The translations under genes and the position numbers were made by a program. From the NCBI GenBank assembly GCA_949987705.1, contig OX465281.1:137502876-137566875 (forward strand): a DNA stretch of 64,000 nucleotides. The letters run 5' to 3'. Positions 1-10,572 of this stretch are shown here, piece after piece; within the stretch, counting starts at the first letter, position 1, and the number at the start of each line of letters is the position of its first letter. Below the pieces are notes generated by a model. It was not told the origin of the DNA. It saw only the letters and a program-made list of their open reading frames with translations, and made no database searches. Origin of the DNA: Thereva unica. Lineage: Eukaryota > Arthropoda > Insecta > Diptera > Therevidae.

Positions 1-230
1 GACAGGACCATGAGTCTGTTATTTAATTCGAGTGTTCGGCCGTTATGGTTGAATAGGTTTCTTGCCAGCATTCTCTTCAGGTTACTGCGAAGTCTCTTCC
101 TAATTTTTTTTTTATGTGGCAAAGTCAAGCTTAGGAATTACCCTTTGTACTACTAGTTTGTCATGTCGTTCGAGTCATGGCCAGTCTCTAGTAGTAAGCT
201 TGCTTTGAAGGATAGAGGAGAAGGAATAGG

Positions 231-735
231 TTAGGGGTCCGGAGGGTGCGTGAGTAGATGTCTATGAACCTTGCCTTTGAACTCTGAGATGTTATATGAG
301 GTCGGAAACACCGACTGCGGAAGAGAATTCCACAACCGAGTTGTTCTATTTATAAACGAACTACTAAAATGTAATGTGCGCGAAGGGGAGGGCTGAAGGG
401 TGAAGGGGTGAGCCGAGTTGGCTAGTCTTGTGTTGCGGGAAAAAAATTGCCGTGTAGGCAGGAGGTTTCTAATTTCGGTGGAACACTCACTATGGTAATA
501 GCGGTAAAATTTGCTAAGTGCTGCAACATTCCTACGGTGGCTTAAAGAGTCGATGGAGGAGCAAAGGGTGCTATCGCCAATGAGTTTGATGGCGCGATTT
601 TGCACCTTGTCGAGCCAAGCCAAGGTGGTTTTTGGGGCTCCCGCCCAAATGCACGAGTTGTATTCAAGGCGGGGCCGAATGTAGGACTTGTAAATTGTAG
701 CCAGAGCAGATGACTGAGGTTTGGATTAGACGCCA
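231..735 (-). pseudogene. LINE-A RT C-terminal domain (broken)
   Basis: The main frame (231-623) encodes about 130 residues typical of the end of insect LINE reverse transcriptases: a LDKVQ..A..LI helix, a FYRYYH segment, an RNTRLA segment and a final RTTRLWNSLPQSVFP block. The same protein end is present in the 52.8-kb copy, which supports the reading. The frame shifts near 623-640, and sequence then jumps at about 715-735 to a much earlier part of RT, so the FADD active site is gone. Residual fragment, not functional. Confidence 0.75.
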
Positions 736-812
736 TCCAATACTACCTTGATTGAACGGTCAGAAAGAAAGCTCTCAATCCAGTTCTTTAGAACTGAGTC
801 GATACCAATAGC

Positions 813-1290
813 TTTTTTTTTATGTGATAGACTAGAGACTTAGGGAAAGCCCCCTTTGTACTGTTCGACAATCTATTATTTTCCTATAGAATGTCGAACA
901 GCAGCTCTAGCCGGAAGATGAGAAGTAGAGAGAGAGAAGTAGGAAGGAGCTGCCACAACCTAGCCGCGATATATTTTTATTCCACCTACTTCCAACCATT
1001 TCGCGACTCTGGCATCGGGGCATTTGAGAAACAACTCGCTGGAGTGTTATGCCTCCTGAAACGAGTTGAATCTCTTCAACCAACCGAAGACATGCGCTTG
1101 GTGGAGCGGGGAGGGACTAGCAAAGGCTATGACAAGAGGAATCAGGAATGTAAAGAGGGGAGAAGAAAGAAGGAAAGTTATGTAGGTGGAAAAGTGGAAA
1201 AGGCGAAGGACCGTGGGGCTGGCCGGGATTCGAACCCGGGACCTCTGGGATAGTAGTCAGGCGCCTTACCCCTAGGCTACCGAGGCCCCC
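813..1290 (-). mobile_element. tRNA-derived SINE, copy S1, inserted in LINE-A
   Basis: Full-length minus-strand SINE. The tRNA-like head is at 1215-1289 with a box A-like TAGCCTAGGGGTAA and a box B GGTTCGAATCC inside a perfect T-arm (CCGGG/CCCGG). A purine/pyrimidine-biased body of about 340 bases follows, and the tail ends CACATA plus an A-run (T-run 813-821 on the plus strand). It is inserted in the LINE-A RT: the flanks match adjoining LINE-A sequence in the 52.8-kb copy. Other copies lie at 13991-14395, 14528-15392 and 14848-15315. Confidence 0.85.
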
Positions 1291-1802
1291 CGGAGTTTAG
1301 ACAACAGAGCGAGATGCCATACTCTGTCGAAAGCCTTGGAAATATCTAGAGCAACAAGAACAGACTCACCGAAGCGATGGATGTTTTGGTTGAGGGCCTC
1401 AGTCAGACACACAAGAAGGTCGCCAGTAGATCTTTTCGGTCTAAAGCCGTACTGCCTGTCCTGTAGAATTTGGTTGGATTCCAGATATTTCATCAGCCTT
1501 TTGTTGATTATTGTCTCCATGATTTTGGAGAGAACAGGAGTAATTGCTATTGGGCGGTAGTTTAAAGGGTCGCTGGCTTCACCTTTTTTGGGAATGGGCT
1601 GAACATGAGCTAGTTTCCAAGAGTTTGGATAAACTCCGGAGAAGTAGGACAGGGCGAAAAGTTTGCGCAGAGGTTTAGCCAGGGGTGAGGCACATTTATT
1701 GAGTACCGTATGGGGGATATTGTCGGGGCCAGTGGATTTATTGACGTCGGGCACTTTGAGACACTTGTACACCTCGCGAGTCCTGAAGAAAATTCCGTCC
1801 AT
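1272..1802 (-). pseudogene. LINE-A reverse transcriptase N-terminal half
   Basis: About 170 codons matching the first RT blocks: a VNKSTGPDNIP segment, SWK.AHVQPIPKKG, NYRPIAI, ..LM.YLE..QI....YGFRPKRST and VALDISKAFDRVWH. The block containing F(A)DD is not reached because the frame runs into the SINE at 1290. The preceding linker/endonuclease frame is shifted relative to this one near 1800. These blocks are diagnostic of non-LTR RT. The 52.8-kb copy aligns throughout, showing where this copy broke. Confidence 0.85.
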
Positions 1803-3590
1803 TGAATGGGCGTTGCGTTCGAGAACCGGGGAAGCGTATCAGTTTCAGGTAAGGAAGAATTAGAGGCGAACAGAGATGCCAATAAGTCGGCCTTGGATTT
1901 GCTTTCTGCTGTCACCTTTCCTCCATAAATAAATGGAGGGGTTGTGGAAGACGTAAAATTCTTCTTGATGGAAGTTACCAAGGACCAGAAGTTTTTACTG
2001 CCTACGCGTGTGTTGAGGATATTGTTTCTCAACTTGTCATCGAATGACGCTTTGACCTTCCTGATGATGGAGTTGCAGGAGTTCCTTGATTTCATATACT
2101 CACGCCGAAGTGACTCGCTTGGGGAACGTTTGTACGCTCTATAGGCGGCTTTCTTAGCATTAATTGCGTTCATACACTCACCATTGAACCATCTATTTGG
2201 CCTAGGCTTTATAGATTTGGTGGAATGAGGAATGGACAAACACATTCCTGCCCGTAATATTTTAGTAATACAGAGCGCAGCATAGTTCGCACTGGCACCT
2301 CGGAAACTCAAATTCCAGTCGGTGGCTTGGAAAAAGCGAATAAGTCCCAACCAGTTGGCTTTCCCATAGTGCCAGACAGTTCTTTTGGGGACTGTGTTGG
2401 TTGGGGTGGAGGATGGATATGGGAAATTAGCCCTGACTAGTTTGTGTTCCGAGTTGCCAAGGGGTGAGCTAACCTCGACGGAGTATCGAGATGGATGTGT
2501 GGTAAGGAATAGGTCAAGCAGGTGAGCTCCTTGACCTTCAACATCAGGAACTCGTGTCGGACAATTCACGATTTGGTGCAAATTGTTTAAATCTGCAAAG
2601 ATCTCGGCGTCTTTGCCAGAAACACTGGTGCCATTTGAGTAATTTAGCCAATTGGTATTATGAACGTTAAAATCACCCGCAACAATGATTTCACACTCCG
2701 GATGGGAAAGTAAAAATCCGGAGATTTGTTCGGATATAGCATCGAAGGCTAACGTCGAGGCATCATTACTTATGTTAGGACTTCTGTAGAGAAAACAGAA
2801 GAATATGACGTGGCTACGAAGAATTATTTTAGCCCATATGTAATTGAATTCAGAAGATGTACTATTGTACACCTTCTGGAGCGCGTTCAAAAACCTTACT
2901 ATAGTAAACCACGAGGTAAGCTGTGGTTATGCTACATCACTTCACTTAACCACGAAAGTTTATGTTTAACCATGGAGGTTTTTGAACGCACCGTAGTTAA
3001 CTACGTGGTAAAGAAAATTTAAAAATTTTTTCCATAAAATAGTGTCGGCTAATTTGCCTCAATTATTTCCAATAATTATTTATATAAAATAATCTCACAA
3101 ATCCCACTTTGATTTGTTCATTATTAACATTAAAACAAATGTCAAAAAATTGTTTTTATTCTTCTTCTTCTTAACTATCGCTAACCATGCTCCCGAGCAT
3201 GGTTAAAATTTAACTACACCATGGTTAACCACAGGAGTTTTTGAACGCCAAAAAGTTATGTGGTTATGTTGTAGTTAGCCACGGAGTTTTTGAACGACAA
3301 AAGTTTACCATAGTTAACCATGGTTAACCATAGTAAGGTTTTTGAACGCGCTCCTGGAGAGCCACGTCATTCCTAACATACATGGCGACACCCCTATGGT
3401 TGGAGAAATTGTGCACTAAGCTATACCCAGTCACCTAAATTCGATCGAAATCAGTATCGGTGACTTGAGTTTCACTTAGTGCGAGAATGGCCGGGGCGTG
3501 GATGTGTAAGTGGCACATCACATAGGAGAAGTTCGCAAGGAGACCCCTAATATTGCAAAAAACAATAGAGAAATCTCTGTTTTTGTTTTG
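1803..3590 (-). pseudogene. LINE-A APE-type endonuclease and linker (split by a MITE)
   Basis: The endonuclease C-terminal half and linker are open from about 2800 down to 1803. Visible motifs are VAGDFNVHNTNW (the GDFN catalytic block) and, further on, LLDLFLTT and SPLGNSEHKLV (the SDH-type block, here SEH). A linker rich in basic residues precedes the RT. The N-terminal part, with a NIRG and an LALSETQV segment (catalytic E), lies at about 3360-3590, beyond an inserted 475-bp MITE. The S-D-H aspartate is E here, whereas the 52.8-kb copy has SDH, so a point change adds to the insertion damage. Confidence 0.8.
2879..3353. mobile_element. Harbinger-type MITE with CTG duplication
   Basis: 475-bp element with terminal inverted repeats beginning GAGCGCGTTCAAAAACCTTA, flanked by CTG at 2876-2878 and 3354-3356. 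It interrupts the LINE-A endonuclease; the two flanks rejoin in register with the protein. The interior is full of TTAACCATGG/CCATGGTTAA palindromes. A truncated relative lies at 21130-21250. It carries no transposase. The three-base CWG duplication matches other elements in this window. Confidence 0.8.
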
Positions 3591-3599
3591 GGACATCTC

Positions 3600-4225
3600 C
3601 TGCGCAAGGTCTATGAGCTATGACCTCATTTGAAGCTGACTCCACCGGCGAAGCAGCCATCGGGGCTAACGGGAACAATCTTGTTGCAGTGTTATGCGTG
3701 CTAAAACAAGACGGTTCCCATCAGCTGGCCGACAAGTGCTGCAACGCCGGCGATGTCTAGCTCTGGGTGCGGGGAGAGTTGGAGAACGGGAAAAACTTAC
3801 TGTTGTCCGTCAGTTTTTGTTGTTGGTCCGGTGTTGGTAATGGTTCCCTTGACTGGTTATTGACCACTTTGACTTTTTTATAGCACTGCACTTCGCACAC
3901 TTCACTTAATTGGATCTTTTTATTCAATAATCATTAGAACCAAACCACTATTGCACTGCACTAATTGTTAGTTTCCGTTAAACTTGGGATAAGACTCCTT
4001 TTTTTTTTATTTGAAGGAGGAAAACTGGCTTTAAATGGTGTTTAGGCTATTGGGTGCGAATTTAGAGGACAGACGGAAACGTCCGCATTACACGCCGGCC
4101 CAGTACCGAATCAATTATTAAGAATAATCTTCGAGTTAAGGGGGGGAGTTTATCTAAGAATCTAGAGGAAGAGACCAGAAGTACGTGTTTATTAAAGCAT
4201 TTGTTAATTCTGTCTGTGTATATAT
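3600..4225. other. LINE-A 5' region and unassigned retroposon sequence
   Basis: No convincing gene. 3600-3990 probably contains the start of LINE-A ORF2 and its 5' leader on the minus strand. At 3998-4008 a T-run followed by ATTTGAAGG looks like the 3' tail of another minus-strand retroposon. The sequence to 4225 is not recognisable. Confidence 0.4.
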
Positions 4226-4573
4226 CTGGTTCGGTGCAGTGAAAACGTGAAAACACTTTACACGTTTATACATTTGTTTGCGATTCTTTTACCGTGCAAA
4301 CCGCTGTCAAAAACTTTGCACGCTCAAAAATATTTTACACCGTCAAATTTAGAGTGAAGCCGTGAAAAGTTTACACTTTAAATATGTGCCTACTAGATTT
4401 GATAAACTGACACTTGCTAGTATAAAAATTCAATTCAGCCTTTATTCAGCATTAAGTTTACACGAATGCAACGAGAATCGCTTTTTCAGGTTGAGTGCAG
4501 TGATAAAGTGAAAAAAGGTGGGTAAAACGTCAAGTGTAAACTTTTTTTGCACGTTTTCACTGCACCGAACCAG
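4226..4573. mobile_element. MITE with 24-bp perfect terminal inverted repeats
   Basis: 348-bp element whose ends are perfect 24-bp inverted repeats beginning CTGGTTCGGTGCAGTGAAAA. Internally there are several subterminal GTGTAAA/TTTACAC motifs in both orientations. No coding capacity. No clear target duplication is visible, so the superfamily is not assigned. Confidence 0.75.
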
Positions 4574-4716
4574 AATTGACTCCCTGGTTCGTTAAGTTTT
4601 GGTTAAATGGGGGCAGATGGTTGGAGAGTTCGAGGTCAATATCTCGCCCGTGTTCGGAATTATATAGTTTCTGAACTTAGCAGGGAAGCATGTGAGAGGA
4701 TTGCCGGTTTTGAATG

Positions 4717-5244
4717 CTAATTCGAGAGATAAGTAATGGTCCGAGAAAGAAGGAAGGGTTGTGCAGTTATTAACAAAGGCAGCCCCAAGTAGTTGATGTT
4801 ATTTAAATTGGTTAGGTAACGATCCTCGCTGTCGCCGAGTAGTTGAAATCTGTTCTGACTTAAATTAGGTTTCTTGCAGATAATGTTAATTGAAGCAAGT
4901 CCATCTGGCAGTTCCCTCCTTTTTCTTTTGAGTTTGAAAACGTTCCAGTCCTCAGTGCTGACGGCACTTGTTTCAGCGATTATGCCTTCCATACAATTAC
5001 CAGCGTTAGTCATCCCGTTAGCATTTGGAACAATTGATCTTGAGTTCTCCTGTACTGGAATGTTTGATGCGTACACTCCGGTGGCGTTATTACCTTGAGA
5101 CCTCCTCTTGTCTGCCTTTAAGACTTCCGCGACATTCTTTTGAAATGTTATTAAATCTCCTGTTGGATTATTAGATGAAGTTTCCCCGTGTGGTTTTTCG
5201 TTGGAGTTCACAACTTTCCGCAAGTTTCCACTGTTCCCATCCAT
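4717..5244 (-). CDS. possible LINE ORF1 (gag-like) protein fragment
   Basis: A 175-codon minus-strand frame beginning ATG at 5244. The protein is polar and Asn/Ser-rich at first, then has a basic KLKRKRRELP segment near residue 103 and a NRFQLLGDSED segment near residue 130. It has no recognisable zinc knuckle or RRM. ORF1 proteins of insect LINEs often have this kind of low-complexity basic start, and a minus-strand LINE lies downstream, so an ORF1 remnant is the likeliest reading. It could belong to a different LINE from the 0.1-4 kb copy. The final 40 residues look out of frame. Confidence 0.4.
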   Translation of the reverse strand: MDGNSGNLRKVVNSNEKPHGETSSNNPTGDLITFQKNVAEVLKADKRRSQGNNATGVYASNIPVQENSRSIVPNANGMTNAGNCMEGIIAETSAVSTEDWNVFKLKRKRRELPDGLASINIICKKPNLSQNRFQLLGDSEDRYLTNLNNINYLGLPLLITAQPFLLSRTITYLSN

Positions 5245-5690
5245 GAGTTAAGGGCTTACGCACACTGCGTGGCCACGTGATATTTTACCGTTTTTCACTT
5301 CTATTTTATTTAAGTTTAAATAAAAGGAAATGTTAAGAAATTAACAATTTAATTGATGACGAGATAATAACAAAACAACGAAAAGTGAACTATTTAAGAC
5401 TACAAAAAAAAATTTAGAATTTTTTTTAACAATCTATTGACAATAAAAATTAAATGTATTTTTTAGGGGTTTTTATGAATTTCGACTTTCTTTTTCGATT
5501 TTGGCTCTATATCTTTCGTTGGGGTCGACGTTTTTGATAGGTTTTACATGTTTTCAGGTCAGAGAGGTTGTTTACAAACCACCAATAGAAAATTTGCTGA
5601 AAAACATAAACATATTTTCGAATTCAATGTTAAAAGGTCAAAAAATAGTAAAAAAAACTTTAATATTCAATTATTTAAAAAAAACCGTCT
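5245..5690. other. AT-rich stretch without a gene
   Basis: Very AT-rich sequence with homopolymer runs. The open frames here are short and compositionally driven. It may include the 5' leader of the retroposon to its left. Confidence 0.5.
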
Positions 5691-6305
5691 ATGACGTGGG
5701 TTGGAGGGACATTTGCAGAGATTATGAGAAGAGCAGCTGGGTACATTGAGCCTTGGCGGACTTCGGCCGAGTTGATGTGGGGTTTTTATTTAACGCTATA
5801 AAATACTTCCTTAATTTAACAGCTAGATAGAAAACCAGCGATCCAGTTGTTTAGAACTGCGCCAATACCAATATCTTGAAGTTTAGCTAATAGGTTAAAG
5901 TGCGGAGCTGAATATGTGCAAGATTCGAAGATTTTTCATAAATTTCAAAGAAATGTCATAGGATAAAGGGTTTACGCCTAGGTTCAGCAAGCGCATATCT
6001 TTACTATGATAGAGGGTATATCTAGTCAAGTAGATTTCTTTTCTTTCTATGATTTGACCAATCTAAGGAGTCATCCTTTGTACTGCTAGTCCGTCATGTC
6101 GTTCAAATCATGATGCAATATCTAGTAGTAAGCTTGTTCTGAAGGATAGAAGAGAAAGTATAGGTTACAGGCCTGCAGGGTGCATGGGTTGAGGTCGCGA
6201 TGAATTTTGCGTTGGAATTCTGCGATGTTATATGCGTTTGGAAATGGAAACACCGATTGCGGAATACAGTTCTAATTTAAAAACGAAACCGTGAAATGCT
6301 AAAAA
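5690..6305 (-). mobile_element. LINE-A remnant (RT palm to 3' UTR)
   Basis: Diverged minus-strand LINE-A sequence. 5690-5780 corresponds to the VPQGSILSP-type block and 5820-5890 to the following RT segment. 6050-6300 matches the LINE-A C-terminal/3' region, including the phrase CCTTTGTACTGCTAGTCCGT also found at 145, 15910 and 52890. Multiple indels prevent any long frame. Confidence 0.6.
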
Positions 6306-6481
6306 AAGCAGCTCCGGAGCAGCGCGATGTGTAAGAAGCAAGAAGGCAGTACCGGGGGGAAGCGTGTTTCATTTTCATGTCAATGCCGTAATTTTTGACA
6401 CTTGACAAGTTACAGTGTACTGTACAGCTGCTGAGTTTGAATCTGCTTCAGGCTGCGGCAAGCTGCTCTGGTGCTGCTGCT
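6306..6481. repeat. possible short MITE with GC-rich inverted ends
   Basis: The ends are imperfect inverted repeats (AGCAGCTCCGGAGCAGC at left; the right end reads the same with two changes). It is inserted at the edge of the LINE-A remnant and is GC-rich compared with its surroundings. No target duplication is clear. Confidence 0.3.
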
Positions 6482-7040
6482 ACCGTTGCATAAATTTTTA
6501 TCTGATGCCACCTGTATACTTAGAGAATGGGTGTGTTCAGGTCCTATTATAATTAAATAATACAAATAAATCCTGAATTTCTGAATTATTGAGCAAAATC
6601 TGGAAGTACGACGACGAATATATTTCTACCGATAATAATTATTACTTCATGCCAAGTTCTGCCAATACATTATACTTTTTAAAAACGGTTTATTTTATTT
6701 GTTATTATAAAAAAGAAATGACATAATATTACATTTTGTTATTTTCATTTTGCACATTTTCATCGCATTTAAACTTGACGTTGTAAGTTTGCCTACAACG
6801 TAATAAAATGTTATTTTTGTTTGTAATCTATCTAAAGCAAAATCCATAAATGCCATTATCGCTACAGTTTTTGTAATATCTTACCAGTAAGTATTTTATA
6901 TTTAAACCATATAATCGCTTAAATATTTTGTTGTCATTTTTATCGCATAAAGCATGCAATAAATAAATTTATTTTCCGTTCCGTTTCTATTTTGTGATCT
7001 TGGTTCGTTCCTTAAACACACCCTGCCATTTCAACACCAG

Positions 7041-7055
7041 GAAAAATAATGGCTT
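7041..7055 (+). CDS. candidate 15-nt penultimate exon of Pka-R2
   Basis: A CAG acceptor ends at 7040 and a strong GTAAGTA donor starts at 7056. Joined to the exon at 7172 the phase fits and supplies a short hydrophobic stretch before LDVDAF, which is where the PKA-RII family has residues such as KCLVMDV. The small size and absence of other upstream exons make this tentative; the real upstream exon may lie beyond the left edge. Confidence 0.3.
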
Positions 7056-7171
7056 GTAAGTACTAATCCGTAAAATATCAAGAAAACCAAAATAAAGTGG
7101 CAAAGATTAAATAAAAATTATAAAAGATTGTTAAATGAAAAAAATAATTGTAATTATTAAAAAATTTCCAG

Positions 7172-7302
7172 GTCTCGATGTTGATGCCTTCGAACGTTTA
7201 CTGGGTCCATGTATGGAAATAATGAAGCGAAATATTGACGATTATGAAACTCAACTTATTCGGATCTTCGGCAGCAAAAACAATATTACAGATACCCGAT
7301 AA
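7172..7302 (+). CDS. Pka-R2: cAMP-dependent protein kinase type II regulatory subunit, terminal coding exon
   Basis: The 131-nt exon follows a pyrimidine-rich acceptor ending TTTCCAG at 7171, with the first two bases completing a codon, and ends in TAA at 7300-7302. The 43 residues run [13 protein letters not shown], then [12 protein letters not shown], then a tail ending KNNITDTR. The [15 protein letters not shown]...YE.QL pattern is the C-terminal end of the second cyclic-nucleotide-binding domain of PKA type II regulatory subunits; type I subunits end differently (..VSLSV). The protein holds the kinase catalytic subunit inactive until cAMP binds, and type II forms are usually anchored at membranes by AKAPs. 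Only the last exon is here; upstream exons are presumably to the left, separated by introns full of transposons. The tail matches my recollection of fly Pka-R2, hence the dipteran assignment. The reading frame is intact, so this appears to be the working gene. Confidence 0.85.
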
Positions 7303-8813
7303 AAAGGCTGATATTATATTATTTTTAACACAATTATGAAGAAAAAAAAAAACAAAAAACAATATTGTAATAATTTAAACAACTTAGTTTGGTTTTCATT
7401 GTAAACATATGAAATGTGAAAAATTATTAAAAGAATTATTTAAATAAATTATTTAAAAAATTTTAAAAAGGGATATTAAGTAAATGCGATGCCATGTTTA
7501 ATGAAAATATAAATATTAAAAAAAATCAAATATCTTGCAAAGTAATTTTAAGTAAATTATTAATTTATTAACTATTAAAAATGAAATGAACAGAAACTAT
7601 AAACAAAAAATGTAATTTATTTTGTAATCCTTATTAAGAAAAAATATAAAGATGAAATTATTTATACTAATGTAAAAATATAAAAACCAAGAAATCCTTT
7701 AAGGTTAGATAAATATAATCACAGATTATTTTATGGCTCAAAGCCAGTTATTTAGTTATATTTAAATAATTATTATTTATTTTTTAAATCAGTTTTATAT
7801 TATTTACATTAATATGCAGCTCGAATTTGTAAATGTTACTCTTTGTCCTGTATTTGTTTCCTAGTTTTTTCAATAAAAGAATAATAGACCGGCTAGATTA
7901 TGAAATTTAAAAAGAAGATAATCGTTTAGGTATTGCGATATCACATTATAAGCGATTAATTAAAGTAATATTTCAATTAGTGAAACGGAAATTATGTTTT
8001 GTTTTTTGAATTATAGCTAAATGGAGTTATTACATTTCGATATTATGTTGACGATTACGTTACAAATTATTTTAAAAACAAAATGCATAGTTAGTGACTT
8101 ACTGGTGTTGCAATTAAATGATTTGTCAAATATATATTTTTTTTAGTATTTTAGCTAGCGGCTATAGAGGTATATTTAATATTAAATTTAATTTTGTTAT
8201 AGGACATTGCTATAGGACGGAAAATCGCAGTCGTGACTAATGAAGAAACCTTTCTTGATTTGATTTTTTTAGTTCTTATTGGCTCTTGTAATCAGTTGGT
8301 CAATATTTTGAAGAATAGTACACAGAAATAAACTTGTTAAATTGTATTCGCTGGAATTTATTATCCTTTTTATGTTTCAACTGTTAAATTATTTAAACAA
8401 CAGGTATTTCGCAAGATTATTATAATAAAAAATTCAGGCTGTTTAATCAAACAAAAAATATCTGTGTTCATCAATATCAATAATGGAATAATGATGCTTT
8501 TTTTAATTTAAAGTTTGACGCCTTGCTTCCCCTAATTCTTTTCTTATGGTTATAATCGATTCGATTTGGTGTAGTCCACAGCAAAAAAAAGTTTAAGTTC
8601 TAAAAATTAGGTTTTACATGCGAAGTGAGAACGACATATCTCCATACGAAAGGGGATAATATTCTTAATAATAATTGTTAAGTTAACTTAATAGACAAGC
8701 TATTGCTTAAATAAATATCCACCAAGAGCTTAAATAAGAAAATTGATTTACTACAGAACTCATTAAATTTTTAGCAGCATTTTTTCGCGTTAACTTATCA
8801 TCAAACATAATTC
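7303..8813 (+). other. AT-rich Pka-R2 3' UTR and intergenic DNA
   Basis: No open frame of interest. Several poly(A) signal candidates follow the stop codon, including AATAAA-like sites at about 7442, 7872 (CAATAAAAG) and 8327. The transcript probably ends at one of these. Nothing else is recognised. Confidence 0.5.
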
Positions 8814-8821
8814 GAACAGCA

Positions 8822-10292
8822 CAGTGTTGACATAAATCGATTAATTTCGCCAATCGATTAAAAATTTACTCGATTAAGCTAATCGCGATTAAATTAATCG
8901 AGATTAAAATACGCGATTCATTTATTTAATTGTTAATCGTCAATCTAATAGTTAATTTGATTGATATATGACTAAGTCATTCCGTGTTAGTTCTGGTTAG
9001 TGTGAATCCAGCTGATTTAATTTAGTTAGGTCGAAAAATAATCCTGTATAATAAAATGAAATCCAAAAAAAAGGTACTTGAAGAACTGAACGTTTAAATG
9101 AACGAAAACTAAAAAAACCGCGGATTAATTGATACGCCACCTGATAATGTCACCTTTTACTAATTTGGCTATGCCGAATTCAATAAAAATAAAACAAACT
9201 CTCTAACTTTATCCGAAACTACCCCAGGACAACTGTTATTATATAAAATGAATGTTTCACACTTGCTTATGAAAACACCTCGCCAATTATTATTATTAAA
9301 AATAGCCCTTAGTGCCAGTTATTTTGAGCCCAAAATCAACGGAACCAACCCCCGCAGCAACCCCTAAAGTTAATTTGTTTAAGTCCAATAAAGCTTCACA
9401 TCTCAAATATTTAATGAACATATTACATATAAGACAATTTTTAGAAACCACACCTGTTAGAGCATCGGAAATTACCCTCACCAGTAGGTGAGGTTTGGTG
9501 GTTTAATTTTATATATAAACTTAAATTCACCTCGCTTAAATTTTTGGTGCACAAATTTCCACTACTGTAAGCAATTGTTTGAGCCCTATCGGACCTGCGG
9601 AACTCACCCCCGCATCAACCCTTAAAATTAATTTTTTTAATGTCCAAAATAAAGCTTCACCCCGCCAATTTTTAGATTTAGAACATGAACATATTACGTA
9701 TATGGCAATTTTTAGAAACCATACCCACCCCGGGCATCGGAAATTACCCTCATCACCAAGGAGTTAAAATTAAATTATTTAATTTTATAACTAAGCTTCA
9801 TTTCACTCCGTCAATTTTTTGTGTACAAATAGTCACAACTGTAGTTGCAAGTGCAAGTGTGAAATACTCAATTTTAGTAATAAGGGTTGTCATGAAGGTT
9901 GTTTCCGATAATGTTAGAGGGTTGGTGTTATATTTATTGAATTCGGCATACCCAAATTAGTTAAAGGTGAAACAATCAGTGGGATGTATCAATTCACCCG
10001 CAGTCGTTTTTTTTTATTTCGTTCATTAATACGTTCAGTACTTCAAGTACCTAAAATATTGTTAAAGATAGACAAACAAAAATCGAAGTATTACAGTAAC
10101 ACTTCCCTTTAACAAGATAAAAATTGTGAAATTTTGTAGTTTTTTTGAAAGTTTTTAATCGTAATCTTGATTGGCGATTGAAGATTAGATTAAATTAATC
10201 GTCAATCGCGGTTAACGATTGGAAATATTAATCTTTAACTTTTTAACCGTTAATCTTTAATCGCTAATCTGATTAATTTTTTGCCAACAGCG
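8822..10292. mobile_element. hAT-like non-autonomous element
   Basis: 1,471-bp element. The left end begins CAGTGTTGAC and the right end inverts to CGCTGTTGGC, close to the common hAT terminus. It is flanked by an 8-bp duplication GAACAGCA (8814-8821) / GAACAGTA (10293-10300), 7 of 8 identical, the size typical of hAT. Both subterminal regions are packed with AATCGATTAA / TTAATCG motifs over more than 100 bases. No transposase frame is visible. Confidence 0.7.
9119..10005. repeat. inner fold-back repeat inside the hAT-like element
   Basis: Sequence from about 9119 reappears inverted up to about 10005 (shared text includes TATGCCGAATTCAATAAA). Between the arms a unit of roughly 260 bases occurs twice as direct copies (about 9350-9510 and 9610-9785, each with AATTTTTAGAAACCA). 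This is probably a separate fold-back element that inserted into or was captured by the hAT-like element. Confidence 0.6.
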
Positions 10293-10421
10293 GAACAGTA
10301 CTACTACGACTGTACGCTTGGTCCCTTCAAAACAGATTTCTAAAAATGCTTATGTCAATCTGATCCATTATAAATGGATCACAACTAATCCAGCCTACCG
10401 CACAAAAAGGGACGAAGACTG

Positions 10422-10572
10422 TTGACGTGACAACGTTTTATAAATCGATGAGTATAGGAAGTCATTAGCGCAAAATGTCCCGTCCCGTTCCCGTCGCTAA
10501 GTAGTGGTGGGGAAAGTCGCGCGTGGCTAATGACTTCCTATACTCATCGATTTATAAGACGTTGTCACGTCA
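10422..10572. repeat. 151-bp near-perfect palindromic MITE
   Basis: Two arms of about 48 bases (left start TTGACGTGACAACGT; right end ACGTTGTCACGTCAA) separated by a GC-rich loop of about 55 bases. Such a sequence can form a hairpin or cruciform. No coding capacity; the target duplication is not clear. Confidence 0.75.

Larger units (their letters stand above)
105..3990 (-). mobile_element. LINE-A copy 1, broken non-LTR retrotransposon
   Basis: Minus-strand non-LTR retrotransposon. The poly(A) tail is the T-run near 105-113, followed by the 3' UTR, RT C-terminus, RT core, linker and APE-type endonuclease, whose N-terminal part lies near 3400-3600. It is interrupted by a SINE (813-1290) and a MITE (2879-3353). 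Compared with the second copy at 52.8-55.2 kb it lacks about 480 bases around 715-735, which removes the RT active site. The upstream border is uncertain: a T-run at about 3998-4008 followed by different sequence suggests another retroposon starts there. The RT and its C-terminal tail resemble the jockey/CR1 superfamily; I do not assign a clade. Confidence 0.8.

Noticed and set aside
891..1253. 120-codon plus-strand open frame
   Set aside because: It is the antisense of the SINE body; similar frames appear at 14276-14710 for the same reason.
1215..1289. Apparent tRNA gene on the minus strand
   Set aside because: It is the head of a SINE: repeated with the same 3' body and A-tail at 15240, and the acceptor stem is imperfect.
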